A program made the translations under genes and the position numbers. A DNA stretch of 31,604 nucleotides, from the NCBI GenBank assembly GCA_040752255.1, contig JBFMFD010000005.1, positions 1 through 31,604 of the forward strand, read 5' to 3'. The notes beneath the pieces are model-generated. The model was not told the origin of the DNA. It saw nothing but the letters and a program-made list of their open reading frames with translations, and ran no database searches. This DNA is from J051 sp040752255 (GTDB lineage Bacteria > Armatimonadota > Fimbriimonadia > Fimbriimonadales > ATM1). Positions 1 through 6,693 of the stretch are shown piece after piece; the stretch's first letter is position 1; each line of letters opens with the position of its first letter.

Positions 1-192
1 GCGCACTTTGGCGACCTGCTCTTCGGTCATCTTCAGTTCGGCTTGAACCTGAGGGTTCAGCAGCAGGCGGGGACCGGCCATCATGCCGAACCCTTGGCGC
101 CCGCCCGGCCCCTGGCCGCCGCCGCCGCGCTGGGCGGTCGCCGACACGGCCAACAGGCCCATAACAAACACCACGAACAGGACTCGTTTCAT
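1..192 (-). CDS. small secreted protein, 5' part only (runs off the left edge)
   Basis: Reading down from an ATG at 192-190, 64 codons stay open to the window edge. The first about 21 residues form a signal peptide (MKRVLFVVFVMGLLAVSATA, then a cleavage-like A-Q). A Gly-rich stretch follows, then a charged segment containing LKMTEEQVAKVR. A strong Shine-Dalgarno sequence (AAAGGAGG) lies about 10 nt upstream of the ATG, which supports this start. The layout of signal peptide, Gly-rich linker and 'L.mT.eQ..k' helix resembles small periplasmic Spy/CpxP-like or LTXXQ-type proteins. That resemblance is weak and only the N-terminus is visible, so no function is assigned. It is transcribed divergently from menG. 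Confidence 0.7.
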   Translation of the reverse strand, partial: MKRVLFVVFVMGLLAVSATAQRGGGGQGPGGRQGFGMMAGPRLLLNPQVQAELKMTEEQVAKVR

Positions 193-408
193 CGCGTTTC
201 TAATCCTCCTTTGGATGTGGTTCTGACCACTCGAACGGGAATACGCTCGCGGGAGCAAAAAGATCACCCGGCGTCGTTCGATGCCCCTGCGCGACGCAGA
301 GGCAGCATAGGATCGAGGGCGAGCGAACCTGCGAGCCGGCACCACAGCAGCCAATCTTTCAGTTTCTTCTGAACCAACTGACCGATTCGGGGTATCTTTA
401 GGTGGAAG
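193..408. other. divergent intergenic region between the small secreted protein gene and menG
   Basis: These 216 bases must carry promoters for both directions, but I find no convincing -35/-10 pair. Visible items are a small hairpin (GTGGT-TCTG-ACCAC, about 219-232), an imperfect hairpin around 284-304 (CTGCG-CGA-CGCAG within GCC/GGC), and TATCTT at 393-398, ten bases before the menG start. An AGGTGG at 400-405 may be the menG ribosome site. Confidence 0.4.
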
Positions 409-1128
409 ATGAGCCGAGCCGCCAGTCGGCCCCCCTGGGAATTATCAGGCGACGCAAAGCGGGAGCGCGTGCGCTCCCTGTTCGCCGCCATCACCCCCAC
501 GTACGACCTGATGAACTCGGTGATGAGCCTCAGGCTCCACCATCGCTGGCGGCGCGCGGCGGTCTCCCTTCTCCACCTCGAGCCGGGCGCGCGAGTGCTC
601 GACCTGTGCTGCGGAACGGGCGACTTCGCCTTCCCCCTCCGCCGGGCGGTCGGAGCAGGAGGCGCCGTTGTTGGACTGGATTTCGCCGAGCCGATGCTCA
701 AGCGCGCGCGCGCAAAGGGCGCTCCGATGACGCCCGCCTTGGGCGATGCCTGCGCGGTTCCTTTCGCTGATGCATCGTTCGACGCCGTTGCCGTGGGCTG
801 GGGCTTGAGGAACGTTCCCGACCTGGACGCCTGCCTCGTCGAGGCTCATCGGGTTCTCAAGCCGGGCGGGCGGCTCGTCAGCGTAGATATGGCGCTGCCA
901 ACGGCTGCCGTCCCAAGAGCGTTCGCCCTGCTTGTCCACCGCGCGCTCATTCCTGCGCTGGGCTTCCTTGTGGGCAATCGCGAGGCTTACACTTACCTGC
1001 CGCGCTCCACAGAGCGATTCGATTCACCCGAGGCGCTCGCCGAGCGGATGGAGCGGCACGGCTTTCGGAACCCGGTCGTTCGCCGATTGTTTATGGGCAA
1101 CATCGCCATCGTGAGGGTTGAGCGATGA
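409..1128 (+). CDS. menG: demethylmenaquinone methyltransferase (MenG/UbiE family)
   Basis: This class I SAM-dependent methyltransferase of 239 residues is the usual length for MenG/UbiE. It methylates demethylmenaquinol in the last step of menaquinone synthesis. Visible motifs are the SAM-binding loop LDLCCGTGDFAF (about 64-75), an acidic strand end GLDF (89-92), GLRNVPD (132-138), the post-motif HRVLKPGG (147-154) and the family signature YTYLPRST (194-201). The ATG at 409 has an AGGTGG just upstream. The stop overlaps the next start by 4 nt (ATGA), coupling it to the polyprenyl synthase that makes the quinone side chain. The neighbouring chain oxidises a quinol through alternative complex III, which supports a menaquinone rather than ubiquinone role; this last point is inference. 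Confidence 0.93.
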   Translation: MSRAASRPPWELSGDAKRERVRSLFAAITPTYDLMNSVMSLRLHHRWRRAAVSLLHLEPGARVLDLCCGTGDFAFPLRRAVGAGGAVVGLDFAEPMLKRARAKGAPMTPALGDACAVPFADASFDAVAVGWGLRNVPDLDACLVEAHRVLKPGGRLVSVDMALPTAAVPRAFALLVHRALIPALGFLVGNREAYTYLPRSTERFDSPEALAERMERHGFRNPVVRRLFMGNIAIVRVER

Positions 1129-2138
1129 CACATCCCTACGCTGGCGTCGCTGCAAAACTGATGGACTCCGGCATCGGAGAGGCTATCGCCGCCGACGGCA
1201 TCGCGGTCGAGGAGATTCTGCGCACGGTCGTTTCTTCCGACTGCCAAACCGTGGAGCGCGTGGGAACGGACCTCGTGTCCGCCGGCGGGAAGCGGCTACG
1301 TCCCATGCTCGTCGTGCTCTCGGCGCGAGCTTGCGGGCGCGATGAGTTGGACCTGCCGGTCTACCAAGCCGCCGCCGCAACCGAATTGATTCATATGGCT
1401 ACTCTCATCCATGACGACGTTGTGGATGAGGCGACGACGCGGCGTGGCTTGCCCACGGCGTTCTCCCTCTTCGGCAAGGCGGCATCGGTGCTGAGCGGCG
1501 ATGTGATGCTCGCCAAGGCGATGGACCTTCTCGCACAGACAGGCAGCATCGAAGTCATACGCGTCATCAGCGGCGCAGTCGTCGCAATGGCGGAAGGCGA
1601 GGTGCGAGAGGTCGAGGCCCGCGGCAACTTTGAACTCACGAAGAGCGCGCACTTCGAGACTCTGCGCCTGAAGACGGCGGAGTTCATGGCTGCGTGCTGC
1701 GAAACGGGTGGGATCCTTTCCGGCGCAAGCGAGGCAGAACGGCGCGCGCTTGCGGACTACGGACTGCACGTCGGCATGGCTTTCCAAATCATTGACGACG
1801 TTCTCGACTACGCGGGAAACCCGGAGGTTACGGGCAAGCCGCAAGGCACCGACCTCATCGAGGGCTGCGCCACGTTGCCGCTCATCCTTCTGCGAGAGCG
1901 CTCAGGCGCAGAACGGCGCGAGGGGCTCGAAAAACTGTTTGGAAGCACCGCTGGCGATAGCGACGCAGTCTCCCGCGTCGCCAGAGAGATGCGCTCCGAA
2001 GGCGTGCTCGACGAGGCGGAGGGAGCGGCGAGGGAGCACATCGCCCACGCCATCGCCGCGCTCCACGCCCTGCCGGAGAACCGAGCGAGGCTGTTCCTCG
2101 AAGAGGTGACCGAACTCATCCTGGCGCGCAAATCGTGA
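1125..2138 (+). CDS. polyprenyl diphosphate synthase, long-chain trans type (menaquinone side chain)
   Basis: A 337-residue all-trans polyprenyl synthase that extends FPP/GGPP with isopentenyl diphosphate. Motifs are GGKRLRP (54-60), the first Asp-rich motif DDVVD (97-101) followed by EATTRRG, KTAEF (183-187) and the second Asp-rich motif in FQIIDDVLDYAGN (220-232). The residue five positions before the first Asp is a small Ala (92). In this family a small residue there permits long products, so a C35 or longer chain is likely (HepT/IspB-like), but the exact length cannot be read from sequence. The ATG overlaps the menG stop by 4 nt, so both are probably co-translated for menaquinone synthesis. 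Single-subunit length fits the homomeric enzymes. Confidence 0.9.
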   Translation: MTHPYAGVAAKLMDSGIGEAIAADGIAVEEILRTVVSSDCQTVERVGTDLVSAGGKRLRPMLVVLSARACGRDELDLPVYQAAAATELIHMATLIHDDVVDEATTRRGLPTAFSLFGKAASVLSGDVMLAKAMDLLAQTGSIEVIRVISGAVVAMAEGEVREVEARGNFELTKSAHFETLRLKTAEFMAACCETGGILSGASEAERRALADYGLHVGMAFQIIDDVLDYAGNPEVTGKPQGTDLIEGCATLPLILLRERSGAERREGLEKLFGSTAGDSDAVSRVAREMRSEGVLDEAEGAAREHIAHAIAALHALPENRARLFLEEVTELILARKS

Positions 2139-2887
2139 AGGAGTACCGTCTTTACATCTTCGACATGGACGGCGTGCTTTTTCGCGGAGACACGCCCGTG
2201 CCCGGTGCGCGAGAGACACTCGACGAGCTGAGGCGTCGCGGCGCTGTCGTTCGCTTCCTCACCAACAACTCCACGAAGACACGGGAGCACAACGCCCGCA
2301 TCCTTCGCGAGATGGGGTTCAGCGCGCAAGCCGATGAAGTCTTCACATCAGCCGTCGCGACGGCGCGATTCTTGCGCGGGTCGACCGCATGGGTGCTCGG
2401 CGAGCCGGGGCTCTTCGACGAGTTGCGCGAAGGCGCGGTTGACGTCGTCGCCGACGGGGATGCTGAGTGGGTCGTCGTCGGTCTGCAGCGCGACCTAACG
2501 TACGATCAGATTGACGAGGCTCAATGGAGAATCCGCTCCGGGGCAAGGTTCCTGGCAACGAATCGCGACGTCACCTATCCCGTCGAGAAGCGAGTGCGGC
2601 CCGGCGCGGGTATGGTGGTCGCCGCCGTCGCAGCCGCGGCCGAGCGAGAGCCGGAGGTGGTCATGGGCAAGCCCGAACCGACGATGGTGCGGATGATCCT
2701 CGACGAGGAAGGCGCCGACCCGTCGGATGCGCTGCTCATAGGGGATCGCCTCGACACGGACATCGAGTGCGCGAGGCGCGCGGGCTGCGACTCGGTTCTT
2801 GTGCTTACCGGCGTTACCGAGCGCGCGCCCGACGGCGTCGCGACTCTCCCAACGGTCGCGCACCTTCTCGACGGCGCAGGGCGTTAG
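2135..2887 (+). CDS. HAD-superfamily phosphatase, subclass IIA (NagD/phosphoglycolate phosphatase-like)
   Basis: A 250-residue HAD hydrolase with all four motifs: nucleophile DMDGV (10-14), TNNST (43-47), Lys in GKPEP (178-182) and GDRLDTDI (203-210). The large cap between motifs II and III, and the N-terminal 'G..PVPGA', match the NagD/4-nitrophenylphosphatase/PGPase group. Substrate cannot be predicted; dephosphorylation of small phosphorylated metabolites is typical. It starts with GTG at 2135 and overlaps the preceding stop by 4 nt (GTGA), so it is the third gene of the menG operon. Its TAG stop at 2885-2887 interlocks with the argG TAA stop on the other strand, leaving no room for a terminator between the convergent genes. 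Confidence 0.87.
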   Translation: MKEYRLYIFDMDGVLFRGDTPVPGARETLDELRRRGAVVRFLTNNSTKTREHNARILREMGFSAQADEVFTSAVATARFLRGSTAWVLGEPGLFDELREGAVDVVADGDAEWVVVGLQRDLTYDQIDEAQWRIRSGARFLATNRDVTYPVEKRVRPGAGMVVAAVAAAAEREPEVVMGKPEPTMVRMILDEEGADPSDALLIGDRLDTDIECARRAGCDSVLVLTGVTERAPDGVATLPTVAHLLDGAGR

Positions 2888-4080
2888 CCCTGCCGGCGAT
2901 CCTTGAGGCGACGATACAGCAGGCTTGCCAAGCCGTGCGTCCGAACCATGCCCGCCATCTCGCTTTGATCAAACGCCTCGTCGTCGAAGCTTGCGTCAGC
3001 CTCGCTATAAAGCGCCCACGGGCTGGTGCGCCCTGTGACCGTGACCGCCCCCTTGTAGAGCGTCAGCGAGACTTCGCCCGTTACGCGGCTTTGGAGCGAC
3101 GCGTTGAACGCCGTGAGGTCGTCGAACAGTGGGTCGCCCCATAGGCCCTTGTAGACGAGGTCCGCCCATTCGGCATCTACGAGCGCCTTGAACCGGCGCT
3201 CATGCGGCGCGGTGACGAGCGCCTCCAGCGCTCGGTGCGCCTGGATCAGCGCGACAGCCGCAGGACACTCATAGTTCTCGCGCACCTTCAGGCCGATCAT
3301 GCGATCCTCCATCATGTCAATTCGACCGATGCCGTGCGCTCCCGCGAGGTCGTGCAGCCCCTTGATAAGCTCGAGGGGCTTCATCGCGGAGCCGTTGAGC
3401 GCGACGGGAACCCCGCCCTCGAAGGAGAGCGAAATCTTCTCGGGCGCATCCGGTGCGTTTGTAGGGGCGACTGTCCACTGGAAGATCTCCTCCGGTGGGG
3501 CGTAGTTCGGGTCTTCGAGCCTACCGCCTTCGATGCTCCGCCCCCACAGGTTCTCGTCAATGCTCCAGATCTTCGCCTTCGATTGGGCGATGGGCGCGCC
3601 GACGCTCTCGGCGTATTCGATCTCCGCGCTACGGGTCCAGTTCCTCTCGCGGATCGGCGCGCGAATCGGCACGTCCGGCAGATGCAACCGCAGACCGAAC
3701 TCGATTCTGAACTGGTCGTTGCCTTTTCCGGTGCAACCGTGGACGACGGCGTCCAGGTTGCCCAGCCCTTTCGCCACGTCCGCCGCGCATCGGGCGATGA
3801 GCGGGCGAGCGATCGCGGTGGAGAGCGGATATCCGAAGTAGTCGGCGTTGAACTGGATGGCGGGGACGCAGTATTCGCTCGCGAAGGTTTCCTTGGCGTC
3901 TACCGTCGTGTGGCAGGTGCCGAGAGCATCCGCTCGCTGCTCAGCCTGCCGGATGTCCTGCTCCGGTTGTCCGACGTCTACGGTGACGGTGTAGACCTCG
4001 TCGAATCCCTCTTCTCTCAGCAGCGGGATGCAGACGGTGGTGTCAAGTCCGCCGCTGTAGATGACGAGCGCGCGCTTCAA
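2884..4080 (-). CDS. argG: argininosuccinate synthase
   Basis: A 398-residue enzyme, near the family's usual 400, that ligates citrulline and aspartate with ATP in arginine synthesis. The ATP-pyrophosphatase loop SGGLDT is at 9-14 and the family segments YxVTVDVGQPEQD (near 31) and GCTGKGNDQFRIE (near 115-127) are present. The start is a TTG at 4080-4078 overlapping the argF TGA (TTGA), so argG is translationally coupled to argF, the preceding step of the pathway. Both are expressed from the promoter at 5258-5286 and would be subject to the leader-peptide control proposed there. The 3' end overlaps the HAD gene by 4 nt in convergent orientation. Confidence 0.95.
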   Translation of the reverse strand: MKRALVIYSGGLDTTVCIPLLREEGFDEVYTVTVDVGQPEQDIRQAEQRADALGTCHTTVDAKETFASEYCVPAIQFNADYFGYPLSTAIARPLIARCAADVAKGLGNLDAVVHGCTGKGNDQFRIEFGLRLHLPDVPIRAPIRERNWTRSAEIEYAESVGAPIAQSKAKIWSIDENLWGRSIEGGRLEDPNYAPPEEIFQWTVAPTNAPDAPEKISLSFEGGVPVALNGSAMKPLELIKGLHDLAGAHGIGRIDMMEDRMIGLKVRENYECPAAVALIQAHRALEALVTAPHERRFKALVDAEWADLVYKGLWGDPLFDDLTAFNASLQSRVTGEVSLTLYKGAVTVTGRTSPWALYSEADASFDDEAFDQSEMAGMVRTHGLASLLYRRLKDRRQG

Positions 4081-5039
4081 GCGAGAGCGCCCTCCAGCAT
4101 CATCTTCATCACCGCCTTCTGCGTGTGCAAACGGTTGTTAGCCTGGTCGAACACCCTCGAGCACTCGCCGTCAATCACCTCGTCGGTAACTTCAAGACCG
4201 CGCCGCGCGGGCAGGCAGTGCAGGAAGATGGCGTCCCGATGGGCATGATTCATCAGCGCGTCGTTTACCTGATACTTCTCGAAGCGCTTCATGCGAGTTT
4301 CCTCTTCTGCCTCTTGGCCCATGCTCACCCATACGTCGGTGTACACCACGTGCGCACCCTCCACGGCGTCGGCTGCATTGTAGCAGTGCGACACGTTGTC
4401 GTAGGAATAGACCGAGTCCTGGCACTCATAGCCGGGAGGTGAACAGATGACGACCTCATGACCGAGCAGTGCGGCGGTTACGGCGAGGCTGTTTGCCACG
4501 TTGTTGCCGTCGCCAACGTACGCGATCTTCACCTTCTGCTTGCCGAATGCCTCTTCGACGGTCATGAGGTCGGCGAGCGCCTGACAAGGGTGCTCTTGGT
4601 CGGTGAGTGCGTTGATGACCGGGACGTCGGAGTGCTCCGCCAACTCGAGCAGCGTAGCGTGGCTGTTGAGCCGGGCAACGATGAGCGAAGACCACTGAGA
4701 GAGGTTCTTCGCAACGTCGAACACGGACTCGCGCTTGCCCATGTCAATGTCCTGCTTGGTGAGGTAGATCGCATGGCCACCGAGTTCGCGCATCGCCGTC
4801 TCGAACGTGAAGCGCGTGCGTAGCGATTGCTTTTCGAAGATCATCGCCAGCGTGCGGTTCTCCATCGGCTGAATGGGAAGGCTGAACTCACGCTGCGCCT
4901 TGAGGGCGTGAGAAAGGTCCAAGATGGTGCGGATCTCCTTCGCGTTGAGATCAGCGGACTGCAAGAGGTGACGCGGCGAACCGCCCGCTTCGATGAGCGC
5001 GAGGTCCGCTACGGCTTCCGATTGAAATAGGTTGTACAT
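4077..5039 (-). CDS. argF: ornithine carbamoyltransferase
   Basis: A 320-residue carbamoyltransferase that makes citrulline from ornithine and carbamoyl phosphate. The carbamoyl-phosphate loops are SLRTR (72-76, the STRTR position) and HPCQ (150-153). The ornithine loop reads DVWVSMG (235-241) and the catalytic HCLPA is at 274-278; DxxxSMG and HCLP distinguish it from aspartate transcarbamoylase. The frame stays open upstream to 5192, but the ATG at 5039-5037 is chosen. It has AAGGAG five bases upstream and begins right where family homology starts, while the upstream part is the RNA leader. argF comes first and argG second in one operon, overlapping by 4 nt. Confidence 0.95.
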   Translation of the reverse strand: MYNLFQSEAVADLALIEAGGSPRHLLQSADLNAKEIRTILDLSHALKAQREFSLPIQPMENRTLAMIFEKQSLRTRFTFETAMRELGGHAIYLTKQDIDMGKRESVFDVAKNLSQWSSLIVARLNSHATLLELAEHSDVPVINALTDQEHPCQALADLMTVEEAFGKQKVKIAYVGDGNNVANSLAVTAALLGHEVVICSPPGYECQDSVYSYDNVSHCYNAADAVEGAHVVYTDVWVSMGQEAEEETRMKRFEKYQVNDALMNHAHRDAIFLHCLPARRGLEVTDEVIDGECSRVFDQANNRLHTQKAVMKMMLEGALA

Positions 5040-5106
5040 TTCGACTCCTTCGGACAGGTGATAGGATGAGGTTACGACGCCTTGATAGGCTGGGGGATGA
5101 GGGTAC

Positions 5107-5152
5107 GGGGCTTCTCGCGAGGTCCTGGTCGGACCGTCCGGGGCGAGGCCCC
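5107..5152 (-). promoter_or_regulatory. mutually exclusive RNA hairpins after the Arg leader peptide (attenuator-like)
   Basis: On the argF transcript, GGGGC at 5152-5148 can pair locally with GCCCC at 5144-5140 (3-nt loop). Alternatively, GGGGCCTCGC at 5152-5143 can pair with GCGAG (5118-5114) plus GCCCC (5111-5107) across an AA bulge, enclosing a third hairpin GGTCC/GGACC (5135-5121). The shared segment begins at the leader-peptide stop, so ribosome position would decide which forms. There is no U-tract, so control might be translational or Rho-dependent rather than by an intrinsic terminator. Confidence 0.5.
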
Positions 5153-5250
5153 TATCGTCGCGCTCGTCGTCGGAGTCGGAGCGAGGCAGCAACAGACGCC
5201 ACCGCGCTCACGCGGCTCGTCTCCGTCCGTGTGCGGACAGTCGCTGCCAT
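5152..5250 (-). CDS. arginine-rich leader peptide of argF-argG (candidate attenuator peptide)
   Basis: Reading down from ATG 5250-5248 gives 32 codons and a TAG at 5154-5152. Nine of 32 residues are Arg. The last eight codons encode R-L-R-R-R-A-R-R, and all six of those Arg codons are CGA. The ATG lies 7 nt past the -10 box of a consensus promoter, so the transcript would start at or one base before the ATG and the peptide would be read from a leaderless mRNA. The stop codon abuts a set of alternative hairpins, and argF starts about 110 nt further on. By analogy with amino-acid biosynthetic leader peptides (trp, his, leu), ribosome stalling at Arg codons when charged tRNA-Arg is scarce could control argF-argG. 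Peptide and promoter geometry are seen; the regulatory role is inferred. Confidence 0.7.
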   Translation of the reverse strand: MAATVRTRTETSRVSAVASVAASLRLRRRARR

Positions 5251-5257
5251 CAAGCCC

Positions 5258-5286
5258 ATTCTACCAGACTCCACGCCTCGTGTCAA
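5258..5286 (-). promoter_or_regulatory. sigma-70 type promoter of the arg leader-argF-argG operon
   Basis: On the minus strand, TTGACA (5286-5281, perfect -35) is followed by a 17-nt spacer and TAGAAT (5263-5258, five of six -10 bases). The predicted +1 is near 5251, one base before the leader-peptide ATG. This is the best promoter in the window. Confidence 0.8.
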
Positions 5287-5519
5287 GTGCCCCGAGGGCG
5301 GTTGATTCGATTATCGGCAGAACCCAGTGATTTTGCAGGCGCAGCACCCTCAACCCTGGAGCCGCGCGGGACGACTTGGCCGGCGCCGGGCAATGGCTCG
5401 GGCAAGCGGGGTGAACCCTCCACAGCAAGCTGTGGAGGGATAAAGTGCCCCCTCCCCGCCCGCGGGGAGGGCCGGGGCGGGGTCGAGGAGACCGACGTTC
5501 GCCTAGAGGCTTCGATCTG
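5287..5519. other. gene-free stretch between the divergent arg and PEP-CTERM operons
   Basis: No coding frame here looks real. It contains two tandem perfect stem-loops (5416-5471) and C/G-rich low-complexity sequence up to about 5485. The PEP-CTERM gene remnant follows from about 5520. No plus-strand -35/-10 pair of good quality is visible. Confidence 0.6.
5416..5471. repeat. two tandem perfect inverted repeats (REP/MITE-like element)
   Basis: The first stem is CCCTCCACAG (5416-5425) against CTGTGGAGGG (5430-5439), loop CAAG. The second is CCCTCCCCG (5450-5458) against CGGGGAGGG (5463-5471), loop CCCG. Ten bases separate them. Tandem GC-rich stem-loops of this kind are common as dispersed intergenic elements in high-GC bacteria. 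Only one copy occurs in this window, so dispersal is not shown here. Confidence 0.6.
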
Positions 5520-5578
5520 CGGGAATCGCGCTCCTCGCCTGGAGATATGCGAAAAAGGCGAGTAGAATGAAGTCATGA
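5507..5578 (+). pseudogene. 3' remnant of a lost upstream PEP-CTERM gene copy
   Basis: Bases about 5522-5545 nearly repeat the 3' end of the first PEP-CTERM gene (about 6638-6661); GGAATCGCGCTCCTCG is identical in both. In the matching frame the segment reads GIALLAWRYAKKASRMKS then TGA, against GIALLVWRKAKREGRIKS then TGA in the intact gene: the end of the membrane anchor and basic tail. The remnant stop overlaps the next ATG by 4 nt, exactly as at the intact gene 1/gene 2 junction. An in-frame TAG at 5504-5506 closes it upstream. This is best read as the tail of a deleted tandem copy, preserved as the upstream region of gene 1. Confidence 0.75.
5563..5568 (+). promoter_or_regulatory. -10-like TAGAAT six bases before the first PEP-CTERM start
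   Basis: TAGAAT is followed by six bases and the ATG at 5575. The same hexamer at the same distance precedes the second PEP-CTERM gene (6678-6683, ATG 6690). Neither start has a well-placed Shine-Dalgarno sequence, so leaderless transcription is possible. No good -35 is present. Confidence 0.4.
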
Positions 5579-6693
5579 TCGGCGTGAAGGGAGCCGCCGC
5601 TATCGTCGCCGCACTCTCTCTTGCGAGCGGCGCGGTCGCGCAGGAGTACCGCGTCGAGTTCCTCCACCCGGTGGACGCGAGGTGGGTATGGAGCACCGGC
5701 AGGGGCATCTCCGGTGGGCAGATGGTGGGAGAACTCCATCCGGTTTCGCACCGCGGGAACGGTCACGCCGTTGTGTGGAACGGCGACCGGAACTCGTGGG
5801 TGGACTTGCATCCGAAGGGGGCGCTGAACTCGATTGCACTTGGCGTTGGCCGCGGGATTCAGGTTGGAAGGGTGCAGATGCCTACCGACGTCTTTGCAGC
5901 CATGTGGAGGGGCACTCCTGAGTCGCTGATCAACCTCGATGTTGATGGATACGACGGTACGGACGCCTATGCAACCGATGGGGTGTACCAAGTCGGCACA
6001 GCGTCAACGATTCAGACAACTCAAGCCTACGTCTGGCAGGGCTCGGCTGAGTCTGCCCGGAACATCACGCCGCCGGGCGCGAGGAACGCCGGCGCGAGCG
6101 ATGTACACGACGGAATGGTTGTCGGGAGCGCAGGATTCGCGGATGGAACGAGTCGAGCACTTCTGTGGACAATGCCGACCGGTTCATTTGTTGACTTGCA
6201 TCCGAGGGGATACGCCGTATCTCATGCCGACGGAGTCTTTGGCACCGAACAGGTCGGCTACGTGCGGGATCCATCAACGCAATGGCAACGGGCAGCCCTT
6301 TGGCACGGCACAGCCGAGTCCTTCGTAAATTTGCATCCGTTCAGCACCGAATACCAAAGGTCATTCGCCTACGCCACGAACGGGGAGGTCCAGGTAGGCG
6401 AAGCATGGCTGACGAGGGGCGGCAGAACCGACTTCCATGCGTTGGCTTGGCGCGGGAGCGCCGAGACGGTTGTTGACTTGCACGAATTCCTGCCCGATGC
6501 GTTTGCTTCGTCAGGAGCAAACGACATTGACGAGTTTTGCAATATCATTGGATGGGCAGACCTTGATTTTGGCCCGACGTATGCGGTTGTTTGGAGACCC
6601 GTCCCGGAGCCGGGGACGTTAGGGGCGGCGGGTGTCGGAATCGCGCTCCTCGTCTGGAGAAAGGCGAAACGAGAGGGTAGAATCAAATCATGA
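5575..6693 (+). CDS. PEP-CTERM exported repeat protein, tandem copy 1
   Basis: A 372-residue exported protein. It has a signal peptide (about 1-22, ending AVAQ), about six repeats of 43-49 residues, and a C-terminal sorting signal: PEP at 344-346, a hydrophobic stretch 348-360, then basic WRKAKREGR. The repeats share 'A..W.G...s.vdLHP.g......A.gv....QVG', with the key Trp at 68, 111, 154, 198, 243, 292 and 340. This resembles HAF-type extracellular repeats and predicts a beta-propeller-like surface protein. PEP-CTERM proteins are normally processed by an exosortase, which is not in this window. The repeat protein's ligand or role is unknown. It overlaps copy 2 by 4 nt (ATGA). Confidence 0.85.
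   Translation: MIGVKGAAAIVAALSLASGAVAQEYRVEFLHPVDARWVWSTGRGISGGQMVGELHPVSHRGNGHAVVWNGDRNSWVDLHPKGALNSIALGVGRGIQVGRVQMPTDVFAAMWRGTPESLINLDVDGYDGTDAYATDGVYQVGTASTIQTTQAYVWQGSAESARNITPPGARNAGASDVHDGMVVGSAGFADGTSRALLWTMPTGSFVDLHPRGYAVSHADGVFGTEQVGYVRDPSTQWQRAALWHGTAESFVNLHPFSTEYQRSFAYATNGEVQVGEAWLTRGGRTDFHALAWRGSAETVVDLHEFLPDAFASSGANDIDEFCNIIGWADLDFGPTYAVVWRPVPEPGTLGAAGVGIALLVWRKAKREGRIKS

Noticed and set aside
3202..4248. 348-codon plus-strand frame opposite argG/argF
   Set aside because: Fully antisense to conserved argG and the argF 3' end, with no motif.
5040..5192. N-terminal extension of argF by 51 residues
   Set aside because: OTCase homology begins near MYNLF at 5039, which has its own AAGGAG; the upstream part overlaps the RNA leader and the Arg leader peptide.
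5040..5257. T-box riboswitch or ArgR box in the argF leader
   Set aside because: No T-box specifier/antiterminator elements and no clear ARG-box palindrome could be found; the leader peptide explains the region better.
5416..5471. CRISPR array or terminator pair
   Set aside because: Only two different stems with no repeated spacers, and no U-tract on either strand.
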